This document shows positions 51,099-59,942 of a stretch of 64,000 nucleotides of DNA, in pieces. The position numbers and the translations under genes were made by a program. Below the pieces are notes generated by a model. It made no database searches. It was given only the letters and a program-made list of their open reading frames with translations, and was not told where the DNA came from. The stretch lies in assembly GCF_000422465.1 (NCBI RefSeq), contig NZ_KE383846.1, positions 297,444 through 361,443 of the forward strand, read 5' to 3'. Within the stretch, counting starts at the first letter, position 1, and every line of letters begins with the position of its first letter. Source of the stretch: Paenibacillus harenae DSM 16969. GTDB lineage: Bacteria; Bacillota; Bacilli; Paenibacillales; Paenibacillaceae.

Positions 51099-52100
51099 CT
51101 ATTCCAGACTTCCCAGCAGATCCGGCAAAGCTGCAAAATGGTTTTCGATCCAATGCATTTCTTCAACAAACCGGCCGAGCAATCCGCGCAGCTCGCTTTC
51201 CTTGCGAACTTCCGTGCGAAGCCACCAGATGGATTCGATCAAATAAATCATGTGCATGGCCCGAACGAGCATGCCTGGAGGCGAATCCGAATGCTCACGG
51301 TATCCATCCATAAACGCGCGAACGATTTCCGTCTTCAACCGGCCGTTCTGCAAAGCCCCTGACAAGATCGCGCGCGCCACATCGATTTCCTGATAAGCCA
51401 TCGTCATCCGGTCGAAATCGACAATGCCAGCCACGCCCTGCTCATGCAGCAAAATATTATCCACCCACAAATCCCAATGCAGCCACCCGGGCTGTATGGA
51501 ATCAAAAATGCGGAAATCCATAGCGTTTACAGCTGCCTGCGACCGTCTAAGCCAGTCCTGGGCTACCGTATCCCCAGCCGCTTTCGCTTGCTCCCAGTTG
51601 CTCTGCCACTCTTTCCTGTAGGCGTCCTTGTCCGGCAACCACGCAGGCTTGGATAACGGCGGAACGGCCCCCAGCCACCGGTGCATTCGTCCAACCGCGA
51701 CGCCTAATTCATACATTTGAGCCGTTTGAATGCACCCCGCCTGCGCGGACGACCCGTTCACCCAATCCAGCACCGCATAAAATAAACCCGACGGCGTCTC
51801 CTGGATGAACCTGCCCTTATAAGCATATACGCCCGGGCACGGGATGCCGGCTCCGCTCAGCCCTTGCTGCAGCTGCAGCGTCTTCTCGATCTGGCTTCGC
51901 CTCTCGGGTCGCGAATTCAATTTGTACCGGTCCGGATGATAGTCCTTTACGAACAACGGTCCTTGATCGGTTATCATCTTCCATTTGACGTTAAGCCAGC
52001 CTTTATCGATGGCCGACGCTTCCCGGACGGTCCATCCGAATCTCTCTTTCAGATGAGCAGCGATTTCCGCTGCCCGGCGCTCTTTCTCATCATCCGTCAT
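51099..52100 (-). CDS. APH-fold phosphotransferase family protein
   Basis: 333 residues from the ATG at 52100 (GAAGGGGA upstream); the longer frame to 52121 runs toward the preceding terminator. Kinase-like fold of the aminoglycoside phosphotransferase family: catalytic loop LHWDLWVDNILL (Brenner motif) and metal-binding DFDR in AGIVDFDRMTM. Also related to homoserine, choline and spore-coat (CotS-type) kinases. The natural substrate is unknown and drug resistance is not implied. Confidence 0.82.
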   Translation of the reverse strand: MTDDEKERRAAEIAAHLKERFGWTVREASAIDKGWLNVKWKMITDQGPLFVKDYHPDRYKLNSRPERRSQIEKTLQLQQGLSGAGIPCPGVYAYKGRFIQETPSGLFYAVLDWVNGSSAQAGCIQTAQMYELGVAVGRMHRWLGAVPPLSKPAWLPDKDAYRKEWQSNWEQAKAAGDTVAQDWLRRSQAAVNAMDFRIFDSIQPGWLHWDLWVDNILLHEQGVAGIVDFDRMTMAYQEIDVARAILSGALQNGRLKTEIVRAFMDGYREHSDSPPGMLVRAMHMIYLIESIWWLRTEVRKESELRGLLGRFVEEMHWIENHFAALPDLLGSLE

Positions 52101-52125
52101 CGGCGAAATCCCCTTCAACAAGATA

Positions 52126-52156
52126 CAAAGACCCCTTATCGCTAGAGGGGTCTTTG
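52126..52156 (-). terminator. Rho-independent terminator of the asd-GATase operon
   Basis: Stem CAAAGACCCCT / AGGGGTCTTTG (52126-52136, 52146-52156). Lies just past the GATase stop and upstream of the APH-like start. Confidence 0.85.
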
Positions 52157-52163
52157 TTGTCCT

Positions 52164-52868
52164 TTAAATGAATGATTGGATGGCTGCTTGGAGATACGAC
52201 TTGATCAGCGGATGGACGATTTGCCGAAACGCAGAGCGTTCGGGCTGAAATAATGCTCCGACAAAGAACGGATGCCCCTGAAGCTCCATGATCCGGGTTT
52301 CGCCATTTCCATCTACTCCGGCAACGCGCATTCCTGCTTGCTCTAACAGAGGAGCGAATTCCGGATTTAATCCGTAATTGCAAATGCCGTATTGCTCGGC
52401 GATCTCCTCTTTGCCGTAACTTTGGGCAACCTTTGACCCCGGCGCGAGCTTGAACTCATGCGTTTTTTCACTCACCGAGCACGTGAGCGGGGCAACCAGC
52501 AGGACGGAGGCATCCGGGTTTTCCTCCGCATGGTCCGCTTCGGAAAGCCCCAGCTCGTTTCTGGCAAATTCAATGATCATGTGCTGAAAGCCGCCGCATG
52601 TCCCGAGGAGAGGCACCTGATGCTCGCGGGCGAATCGGATGCCGTTAAGCGCGCCCTGCATACTTGCGTAAGGGCTTGCGGGCACAGTCCATAGCGCATG
52701 AAACTCCGCCAGCTTCCGCTCGTAATCTTGTTCCAGTGAAGGAGTGGCTATCCACTCGAATTCGACCTGATGACCGAGATCCCCCGCTGCCAATTCAAGA
52801 GCCGCAGGTATCGCGATATGCGCTTTGACCTCTCGATTATAATCTCCTATTAGCCCGACACGAATCAT
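52164..52868 (-). CDS. Stand-alone class I glutamine amidotransferase related to CTP synthase C-terminus
   Basis: 234 residues corresponding to the glutaminase half of CTP synthase without the synthetase half (MIRVGLIGDYNREVKAHIAI, nucleophile Cys in VPLLGTCGGFQHMI, catalytic His and Glu in LQGHPFFVGALFQPERSA). Matches a family known as CTP synthase C-terminal region-related proteins; some relatives carry selenocysteine, this one has Cys. Starts 39 bp after asd, so it belongs to the same T-box operon. The ammonia acceptor is unknown. Confidence 0.85.
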   Translation of the reverse strand: MIRVGLIGDYNREVKAHIAIPAALELAAGDLGHQVEFEWIATPSLEQDYERKLAEFHALWTVPASPYASMQGALNGIRFAREHQVPLLGTCGGFQHMIIEFARNELGLSEADHAEENPDASVLLVAPLTCSVSEKTHEFKLAPGSKVAQSYGKEEIAEQYGICNYGLNPEFAPLLEQAGMRVAGVDGNGETRIMELQGHPFFVGALFQPERSAFRQIVHPLIKSYLQAAIQSFI

Positions 52869-52906
52869 TTGTTTCCCGCCTCTCCAGAAAAGGGATGTAC
52901 CACTAT

Positions 52907-53992
52907 TTATTTTGCCTGAATATATCCTTCCGCTTTCAGTAATTCGGCAATCAGCACCGCGCCGCCAGCCGCGCCGCGCAACGTGTTATGCGACAGCCCG
53001 ACAAATTTAAAATCATAAATGGAATCCTCGCGCAATCGGCCCGCCGAAACGCCCATACCGCGCTCAATGTCACGGTCAAGCTTCGTCTGCGGCCTGTTCT
53101 CTTCCTCAAAGTACGTGATGAACTGCTTCGGTGCGCTTGGCAGGCCAAGCTCTTGCGGCCGTCCTTTGAACGCCAGCCAGCGGTCGAGAATTTCTTCTTT
53201 CGAAGGCTTGTTCTCGAACGATACGAATACCGTAGCCAAGTGTCCGTCCGTTACGGGAACACGAATGCACTGCGTCGTAATTAGAGGCGAGCTTGCTTTA
53301 ATAATTTCACCGGCCGATACGCTGCCCCAGATGCGCAGCGGCTCCTGCTCGCTCTTCTCTTCCTCGCCGCCGATATAAGGGATAACGTTGTCCAACATAT
53401 CCGGCCAATCGGTAAAGTTTTTCCCCGCGCCGGAAATCGCCTGATAGGTGGAAGCGACAACCTTTGTTGGCTTGAAATCAAGCAGCGCATGGAGTGCCGG
53501 CACATAGCTCTGAATGGAGCAGTTCGGTTTGACGGCAATAAATCCGGTCGTTGTCCCGAGCCTTTTTCTCTGCGCCTCGATGACTGCAATATGTCCCGGG
53601 TTAATTTCCGGAATGACCATCGGGATGTCCGGCGTCCAGCGGTGAGCCGAATTATTGGAAATAACAGGCGTGCCCGTTCTGGCGTAAGCCTCTTCCAACG
53701 CTTGAATTTCAGCTTTCTTCATATCTACCGCACAAAAAATAAAATCGACCTCGGCCGCAAATTCCTCTACCTTCGAAGCATCCTGCACGACGATTTGCTT
53801 CACGTCTTCTGGAATCGGACCGTCCAGCTTCCATCTGCCCTGTACGGACTCCTCATACGATTTGCCTGCTGACTTGGCGCTGGCCGCAATAGCCGTTACT
53901 TTAAACCAAGGATGCTGATCCAGCAGCTGAACAAAACGCTGGCCGACCATACCCGTTCCTCCGACAATACCCGCTTTCAATTTTCCCGTCAT
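52907..53992 (-). CDS. asd: Aspartate-semialdehyde dehydrogenase
   Basis: Reduces aspartyl phosphate to aspartate semialdehyde, the branch point to lysine/diaminopimelate, threonine and methionine. 361 residues. NADP-binding GIVGGTGMVGQRF, active-site Cys in AVKPNCSIQSY, His in IRVPVTDGHLATVFV. The length and the PNCS-I-Q pattern match the archaeal/fungal-type branch rather than the usual Bacillus Asd (about 345 residues). RBS GGAAGGA, 8 nt before ATG. Preceded by a T-box leader, so expression depends on tRNA charging. Confidence 0.94.
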   Translation of the reverse strand: MTGKLKAGIVGGTGMVGQRFVQLLDQHPWFKVTAIAASAKSAGKSYEESVQGRWKLDGPIPEDVKQIVVQDASKVEEFAAEVDFIFCAVDMKKAEIQALEEAYARTGTPVISNNSAHRWTPDIPMVIPEINPGHIAVIEAQRKRLGTTTGFIAVKPNCSIQSYVPALHALLDFKPTKVVASTYQAISGAGKNFTDWPDMLDNVIPYIGGEEEKSEQEPLRIWGSVSAGEIIKASSPLITTQCIRVPVTDGHLATVFVSFENKPSKEEILDRWLAFKGRPQELGLPSAPKQFITYFEEENRPQTKLDRDIERGMGVSAGRLREDSIYDFKFVGLSHNTLRGAAGGAVLIAELLKAEGYIQAK

Positions 53993-54141
53993 AACCTGTT
54001 CCTTCCTTTCATCCTGTTATTATTAAAATGTTCGAATCGGATTAGGCATACAATATTCCGCTACTAATTAACTATTCAAACCGCTTCATTTGGTGTTACG
54101 AATGTGGTATAAGCAAGCGGTTTAAGCTTCCTTAGCGAACA

Positions 54142-54345
54142 ATAAAAAAAATCCCACCCCCAAGACACTTGTCTCAGGGACGAGATTTGTATGCTCGCGG
54201 TACCACCCCAGATTTGCTAATATGTCGCCATATTAACCTCTTCAAGTACGGCATGGCCAAACCATGCTTATACTCTAGCTCTGTAACAGGAGCTCCTGGC
54301 ACACCATCCTCGCTAAGATGATTCCGACGTGCTGCTCAGAGTCTT
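54142..54345 (-). promoter_or_regulatory. T-box riboswitch leader controlling asd
   Basis: On the minus strand the hallmark T-box TGGGGTGGTACCGCGAGC lies at 54210-54193. Upstream are a stem I whose base pairs ACTCTGAGC with GCTAGAGT (54343 down to about 54271), a GCATGG / CCATGC hairpin and a TAATATG / CATATTA hairpin, i.e. stems II and III. Downstream is the competing terminator with its T8 run (54180-54142). Uncharged tRNA should stabilise the antiterminator and switch on asd. The specifier triplet could not be fixed by eye; candidates lie in the GTTACAGAG stretch on the 3' side of stem I. Confidence 0.93.
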
Positions 54346-54552
54346 TTTTCAATAAATATCCCTTTACTCCTTTTCAGCTGACGGAGCTCTCTGTGAAAGA
54401 TTTTATTTATCTACTCGTCTCTTCATCGCATTTGAATGTTGCGATTATATTACCAAATATCTACCGCGAGGTAAACCTTATTTTTGAAAATTCCAGAATA
54501 TTTTAATAGTCCGGGGGAAATGCTACTCCTACCAATAAGGAGGTGGGCAATC

Positions 54553-54705
54553 ATGCCAAATCATAAAATAACGATCGAAACCGACGGCGACCAAAAAACC
54601 GCGTATGAAGACACCGCTCCTCATGAGCGGGAGGGTTTTATTATCGACGATACGGAGCAAGCGGGTCAAGAAAACAAAACACCCGGCGAACCGAATAACT
54701 CCTAA
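54553..54705 (+). CDS. Small hydrophilic protein, 50 residues
   Basis: Excellent RBS (AAGGAGG, 8 nt before ATG). Sequence MPNHKITIETDGDQKTAYED, then HEREGFIIDDTEQAGQ and a Pro/Asn end. Acidic and probably disordered. Divergent from the T-box operon. Followed by a GGCTGC / GCAGCC hairpin (54713-54730). Not recognised; similar short acidic proteins occur in spore-formers. Confidence 0.7.
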   Translation: MPNHKITIETDGDQKTAYEDTAPHEREGFIIDDTEQAGQENKTPGEPNNS

Positions 54706-54786
54706 AATTTCGGGCTGCCTACATGCAGCCTTCTTCAGATTGTCTGCGTCATTACGATTGTTTATCGTTAACTCTCCTCCGAGTTT

Positions 54787-55305
54787 TCATATTCGATAGC
54801 GAAGAAGCTCGGCCAGCCGGCCCAATCCGCCCAAGAATACCGTTTGCACCGCTCTCGGCGGACCTGCCAGGTAACCATCCATGCTTTTCCAAGCGATACC
54901 AAGCCATAGCGGGTTGGTTGGAATCCCCTTTTTGTTCAGTTTACCCTCGCATTCCAATTTGTGTATGAGCTCAAACATCTTCCAATGCTGTCCCGGCGGA
55001 CGGACTTCGTGCAAGGCAACTAGACGAGTATCACTGATATTCCAGAACTGATGCGTCTCCTTAGGATGAATGGTGACCTGTCCTCCTTGTTCCACTATGG
55101 TTTCTTTGCCGTCGATCACAAAACGCATTCTTCCTTCCTTCACCATGAAGGTTTCTTGAAGAACCGGATGCCAATGCGGGCCGTTCATAGCGCCTTGCTG
55201 ATTGATCGCGTGCTCCACTAACAGAAATGGCCCTTGACTGTCTGTGCCGCTATCGAGCAGGGTAACGGTTCGGCCGTCCGGATGAAGAAGGGATTGTTTT
55301 CTCAT
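54787..55305 (-). CDS. Cupin-domain protein
   Basis: 172 residues. Cupin motif 1 NGPHWHPVLQETFMVKEGRMRF (metal His, His, Glu) and motif 2 QVTIHPKETHQFWNIS. The C-terminal ~60 residues are helical (HKLECEGKLNKKGIPTNPLW). A mononuclear metal or small-ligand binding protein of unknown substrate. The gap upstream to 55484 has no identifiable feature. Confidence 0.85.
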   Translation of the reverse strand: MRKQSLLHPDGRTVTLLDSGTDSQGPFLLVEHAINQQGAMNGPHWHPVLQETFMVKEGRMRFVIDGKETIVEQGGQVTIHPKETHQFWNISDTRLVALHEVRPPGQHWKMFELIHKLECEGKLNKKGIPTNPLWLGIAWKSMDGYLAGPPRAVQTVFLGGLGRLAELLRYRI

Positions 55306-55484
55306 GCGTTTCAGTTCCGCCTTTCCATGTCCATTATAATAACGATTTCGTAGCCAAACGTTCTTCTCGATCAGGCAGCGGGCTCACCACTAACATACCA
55401 AATCCATTCATTGATTCAATTGTAGCATGCCGGATCGTTGCTCTCCTATTTGCAAATTCTCCACTTTCAAGTAAGGCACATCCT

Positions 55485-56405
55485 TCATCGAACCTGACTG
55501 CTGCTGCCTCCGATCAGGACCATTCCAAGGATAACCAGACCGCCGCCCGCCCACTGCTGCCAACCGGCAGCTTCCCCCAGAACCGCCACGGACAGCAATA
55601 ACGCCGTAAACGGCATCATGCCTGAGAAAGCGGCGGCCGTCGAGGCATGGCATCTTTTTATGCCTGCATACCAGAAAATGAACGCCAATGCCGTAACAAA
55701 CGGCCCATACCAGATCAATGCCAGCCATTCCCTCCATCCAATGACGGAGAGTGCGGACACCGGATCCTCATATAGCGAAGGAATCAGGCAAAGAACCAGC
55801 GCCGCTGCGGATACAAGCGCGGTCTGTACAAACGGATGAACCGGTTCGCTTCGCGAGAACATGGTTTGAACGGCGGCCGTTCGCGAGAATAAATTGAATA
55901 AAGATTCGCTTACCGCAGCGCAAAGCACAAGTACATTGCCCGCAATATGATCCGCCGAGAATTTGCCGCCCGCTGCGAATATCCCTTGAATGAGAAATAT
56001 ACCTCCGACGGTACTGAGAATACCTGCAAATTTTGCCCGATTGACCGATTCCTTCAACAAAACCATTGCGAGAACAACGGTGACGGCCGGCGTTGCTCCG
56101 GTTAAGATCCCTGCTTCTACAGCACTGGTATGCAGCAGACCGTAAAGCAAAAACATCCGGAACAAAAAGATTCCGAATAGAGCCTGCAGCAGCAATAGCA
56201 GCCAATCCTTCACATTCAGACGGATGACCGATTTCACAAGCTCCCTCCCGACCAATGGCAGCAGGAACAACAGCGCAAAAAACAAACTGACGGCCGTTAT
56301 GGTAAAGGTTCCAAGCTTATCGTTCACAAACCGTGCGGCAATCACAGACGTGCCCGCAAGCGAAAATGCGCAAAACAGGTAAAGCCTTCCCTTCAAACGC
56401 TCCAA
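55485..56405 (-). CDS. EamA/DMT-family transporter
   Basis: 306 residues, ten membrane helices in two EamA repeats (about 5-140 and 150-300; LTGATPAVTVVLAMVLLKES and AFSGMMPFTALLLSVAVLGE). Starts at a TTG after GGGGATG. By family it exports amino acids or other metabolites. Transcribed divergently from a MocR regulator, a common pairing that suggests control by it. Confidence 0.88.
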   Translation of the reverse strand: MERLKGRLYLFCAFSLAGTSVIAARFVNDKLGTFTITAVSLFFALLFLLPLVGRELVKSVIRLNVKDWLLLLLQALFGIFLFRMFLLYGLLHTSAVEAGILTGATPAVTVVLAMVLLKESVNRAKFAGILSTVGGIFLIQGIFAAGGKFSADHIAGNVLVLCAAVSESLFNLFSRTAAVQTMFSRSEPVHPFVQTALVSAAALVLCLIPSLYEDPVSALSVIGWREWLALIWYGPFVTALAFIFWYAGIKRCHASTAAAFSGMMPFTALLLSVAVLGEAAGWQQWAGGGLVILGMVLIGGSSSQVR

Positions 56406-56455
56406 AAAAACACATCCCCGTCTATTTCTGTTATCTTCTAAATAGAAAATGATGT

Positions 56456-56522
56456 TATAATCGTAGTCAATGAACTGGTAGGGGTAAAGAACCAGTCCAG
56501 CACGAATTCATACAGACCAGTT
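56456..56522 (+). promoter_or_regulatory. mocR promoter -10 and three ACCAGT-type operator half sites
   Basis: TATAAT at 56456-56461 is a perfect -10 for the MocR gene. Downstream are ACTGGT (56474-56479), ACCAGT (56491-56496) and ACCAGT (56516-56521): one inverted and two direct half-sites, the directs 25 bp apart. MocR proteins such as GabR and PdxR bind direct repeats of this kind near their own promoters. Confidence 0.6.
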
Positions 56523-56531
56523 GGAGGCCAT

Positions 56532-57935
56532 ATGTGGGGAATTGAATTACGGCGGCAAAGCGAGGTTTCCTTGAAACGTCAGATCTATCAGGTGTTAAGG
56601 GACCGGATTTTGAACGGGAGGCTGAAAGCGGGAGAAACCCTGCCTTCCACCCGGGAGCTTGCGGCGGAGTTGAAGGTATCGAGGAATACGGTAAATGAAG
56701 CTTATGAAATGTTAATTGTCGAGGGCTTTGTCCTGAGCCGCCAGGGTGCTCCGACACGAATTGCCGAAGGCCTGAGCTTGGAGACAAACGCTGAGCTCCC
56801 CTTACCGGGAAGGGAAGCGCCTGCACCGGCGTTTCTGGCTGATTTTCGGACGGGACAACCTGATTTACAGCACTTTCCGCGATATCTATGGCAGCAGATC
56901 CTGCTAAAGACTTTCAATGAGATGCCTCTAACCGAATTAGGCTATAGCGGCCCTCAAGGCTTGCCAAGACTGCAGGAAGAAATTGCCGCTTGGCTTTACC
57001 GAAGCAAGGGTCTTGCGGTGGATGCCCAAGATATCTTCATAACGGCAGGCGCCACCCAAGCGCTTCATTTGGTTGCCGGCTTGTTGTATGAAGAAGGAAA
57101 GAAAATCCTGATTGAGGATCCGTGCAATATCGGTATTTTGCAGACGTTTCTCCATAAAGGTTATCCCATTGCTCCTATTCCCGTGGATGCGCAGGGGCTG
57201 CGGACGGAATACCTGAACGGCAAAGAAACCTGCGCGGTCTATGTCACGCCATCCCATCAATTTCCGCTGGGGGGTATCCTGCCGGCCGGCCGCCGCGCCG
57301 CCTTGATCCGATTTGCGAGAGAGAACGGGATCTACATTATGGAGGACGATTACGACAGCGAATTCCGGTATTACGGCGAGCCGGTGGCGCCGCTGTATGC
57401 CATGGATCCTCAACAGGTCATATATATAGGCACATTTAGCAAGGTATTGTTCCCGGCGCTTCGTGTCGGCTATGTGATTCTTCCCGGCCGGCTTCATCAA
57501 CGTTGGCGTTCTTTACGCACCCATACCGATGTTCAGAACCCGCCTTTTGAGCAAGCCGCATTAGCCGAATTTCTGCATACCAGAAAGTTTGACCGGCATA
57601 TCGGGAAGATGAGAAAGGTATATGGAGAGCGCCGGCAGGTACTGTTAGCAGCGCTGAAGGAGTATTTCGGCGATACATGGCGCTTATGGGGAGACGCCGC
57701 CGGGCTGCATCTGGCCGTTGCGTTTCCGGGCATGCGTTTCGACGAAACGTTTATGAGAAATAGCAGGCAAAGCGGGATTCGCGTTACTCCCGTGGATCAT
57801 CACAGTATCCGAAAAGGCGAGCATCTAAACAAACTGCTGCTTGGCTACGGCCATTTGGAACCTGATGAAATTCGTAAAGGAATTTCGTTGTTGCATCGTT
57901 TTATGAAAAGTCAGCCCCGAGACCCCGAGACCTAA
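56532..57935 (+). CDS. MocR-family regulator (GntR HTH fused to aminotransferase-like domain)
   Basis: 467 residues. The GntR-type winged helix is about 10-75 (LKRQIYQVLRDRILNGRLKAGE, PSTRELAAELKVSRNTVNEAY). A linker follows, then a fold-type I PLP domain (about 115-460) with ITAGATQALHLVAGLL, MEDDYDSEFRY (Asp to pyridine N) and the PLP Lys in YIGTFSKVLFPALRVGY. MocR proteins sense PLP or an amino-compound external aldimine. Likely regulates the divergent EamA exporter and itself. RBS GGAGG, 4 nt before ATG. Confidence 0.95.
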   Translation: MWGIELRRQSEVSLKRQIYQVLRDRILNGRLKAGETLPSTRELAAELKVSRNTVNEAYEMLIVEGFVLSRQGAPTRIAEGLSLETNAELPLPGREAPAPAFLADFRTGQPDLQHFPRYLWQQILLKTFNEMPLTELGYSGPQGLPRLQEEIAAWLYRSKGLAVDAQDIFITAGATQALHLVAGLLYEEGKKILIEDPCNIGILQTFLHKGYPIAPIPVDAQGLRTEYLNGKETCAVYVTPSHQFPLGGILPAGRRAALIRFARENGIYIMEDDYDSEFRYYGEPVAPLYAMDPQQVIYIGTFSKVLFPALRVGYVILPGRLHQRWRSLRTHTDVQNPPFEQAALAEFLHTRKFDRHIGKMRKVYGERRQVLLAALKEYFGDTWRLWGDAAGLHLAVAFPGMRFDETFMRNSRQSGIRVTPVDHHSIRKGEHLNKLLLGYGHLEPDEIRKGISLLHRFMKSQPRDPET

Positions 57936-58147
57936 GGAGCAAAACACGGGCTGGCGATCGTCCCGTAAGAACGCTATTTCCGGTACACTCAACTCGTTTT
58001 CAAACTTAGGCGATACTTTGGATTATAATCAGGACTGTACGATTATGAATCGCAGATATAATCTACCAGTATTTTAGCAGTGATTAACAATAGAATCATT
58101 GGTATAATTCCAAAATTGGAATCAACCAAGGAGGAATTGTAAATCAC

Positions 58148-59767
58148 GTGAACCGTACGCTGGGCAAAATCGCAGTGATGATCACCGCAGCTATCTTCGC
58201 AGCAGGCCTGTTCACGCAGGGAACGTCTGCCGATAAGAAGCTGCCATTTGATGATATTAGCAATAGCTATGCGCGCAATGAAATCATAGATTTATATAAA
58301 AAGAAGATTATTACCGGCACTTCGGCTGCAAGCTTCTCACCAGCCGATTCGATGACGAGGGCTGAATTTATTACGGCTATGGACCGCCTGCTGAAGCTCG
58401 AGCCCGCGGCAAGCCCGGTATCTCCTTACACAGACGTCGCGAAGAGCGCCTGGTATTACGGCTGGATACAAGCGGCAGTTCAGCTTGAGCTGGCGAGCGG
58501 CACTTCGGCAACGACCTTTGCCCCGGCTAAGCCGGTTACCCGGCAGGAAGCGGCTGTCTTATTGGCAAGAGCGCTAAAGCAAACGGGAAGCGCGACCGTG
58601 GGCGCCATGACCTACAAGGATAAGCGGCAGATTGCCGATTGGGCAATCCCTTCCGTCGCCGCAGTGCATGAGCTGGGCATTATGAAAGGCGATCAAGCCG
58701 GCATATTCCGGCCGACCGATCCGATTACGAGGCAGGAAGCGGCAAGCCTGCTTGCACGCGTGCTGCAGCAGAACGGTTGGGAGGCAGAGCTGGAGGCAAA
58801 GCCGAACGAACGAATTGTAATGGGATGGCAGTACGGCCAGACGACGGCACAATATGAGAGTACGATTGTGAAGTCGAATGTGAACACGTTATCCCCTCGT
58901 TGGTACTTCGTGGGAAATACGGGCGCAGTATCGGATTCGACGGATGCCGCGCTCGTTGCATGGGCGAAGAACAACAACAAGAAAATATGGGTTATGGTCG
59001 GCAACCGCTCCAATCAAGAAGCAACCCATCAGCTGTTGTCCAGCTCGTCGGCCAGATCGAAGGCGGTTACTCAACTGGCCGCGCGGGTCAGTCAATATGG
59101 GCTGGACGGACTCAATATCGATTTTGAAAATATCGCTCCCGCCGATCGTACGAACTTCACGAAGTTCATCGCGCAATTGGCGGTCAAGCTTCATGCCATG
59201 GACAAGGTGCTGTCGATCGACGTTTCTCCTGATCTTGGAACCGACTGGACGGAAGCGTTCGATTACGCGGAGCTTGGCAAGCAAGCCGATTATATGGTGT
59301 TGATGGGCTATGACGAGCATTATGGCGGCAGCTTGTACCCGGGGCCGAATGCTTCGCTTCCCTATGATCGGAAAGCCGTCAAGGCGATTCTGGAGGTCGT
59401 GTCTGGCAAGAAGGTGATATTGGCGCTGCCCTTGTATAATCGCGACTGGTCGTTGAATGCGAACGGGACCGTTTCTTCCTCTGCTTTCGTAACGTTAACG
59501 GAACAAAATCAGATCCTCGGCAGCTATTCGCTTAAGCCTGTTTGGAATCCGTCTTTAGGCCAGTATGTGGCCAGCTATTCGAACCAATCCATCAAGCATA
59601 CGATTTGGATTGAGGACGGCCGCTCGTTGATCGCGAAATATAACTTGGCGGTTCAGCAAGGCTTAGCCGGGGTGGCCTATTGGCACATAGGCGGGGAGAG
59701 TTCGGATATATGGGCGAGCATGAGGAACGCGGCGAAATATTACGATTATTCGTTTGGAAATGAATAA
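58148..59767 (+). CDS. SLH-domain GH18 glycosidase (cell-surface)
   Basis: 539 residues from a GTG start. Signal peptide about 1-28. Three S-layer-homology domains (about 32-215; PFDDISNSYARNEIIDLYK, PADSMTRAEFITAMDRLL, PTDPITRQEAASLLARVL) attach it to secondary wall polymer. The GH18 barrel is about 225-535; the catalytic DGxxxDxE is DGLNIDFE, followed by MGYDEHYGG and the C-terminal Trp in GVAYWHIGGES. Similar to YaaH/CotE-type or chitinase-like enzymes; may act on N-acetylglucosamine polymers, peptidoglycan or spore wall. RBS AAGGAGG is 14 nt from the GTG, longer than ideal. Confidence 0.92.
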   Translation: MNRTLGKIAVMITAAIFAAGLFTQGTSADKKLPFDDISNSYARNEIIDLYKKKIITGTSAASFSPADSMTRAEFITAMDRLLKLEPAASPVSPYTDVAKSAWYYGWIQAAVQLELASGTSATTFAPAKPVTRQEAAVLLARALKQTGSATVGAMTYKDKRQIADWAIPSVAAVHELGIMKGDQAGIFRPTDPITRQEAASLLARVLQQNGWEAELEAKPNERIVMGWQYGQTTAQYESTIVKSNVNTLSPRWYFVGNTGAVSDSTDAALVAWAKNNNKKIWVMVGNRSNQEATHQLLSSSSARSKAVTQLAARVSQYGLDGLNIDFENIAPADRTNFTKFIAQLAVKLHAMDKVLSIDVSPDLGTDWTEAFDYAELGKQADYMVLMGYDEHYGGSLYPGPNASLPYDRKAVKAILEVVSGKKVILALPLYNRDWSLNANGTVSSSAFVTLTEQNQILGSYSLKPVWNPSLGQYVASYSNQSIKHTIWIEDGRSLIAKYNLAVQQGLAGVAYWHIGGESSDIWASMRNAAKYYDYSFGNE

Positions 59768-59885
59768 GTAAAACTAAAACGCATGCGCCACTGGAATCAA
59801 ATTGGACTTAATTGAAGGTTCCATATCAACGTCTTGAATATAAAGATTTCTTCCGGTAAATAATAGTTTTCGGGTCATAAATGAA

Positions 59886-59928
59886 AAGAACGCCCCCTTC
59901 GCTCCTTCGAGCAACCGGGGACGTTCTT
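59886..59928 (-). terminator. Terminator at the end of the iol operon
   Basis: Stem AAGAACG / CGTTCTT (59886-59892, 59922-59928) with inner CCCC / GGGG; on the minus strand followed by TTCATT. Confidence 0.7.
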
Positions 59929-59942
59929 GTTGTGCGAGCATT

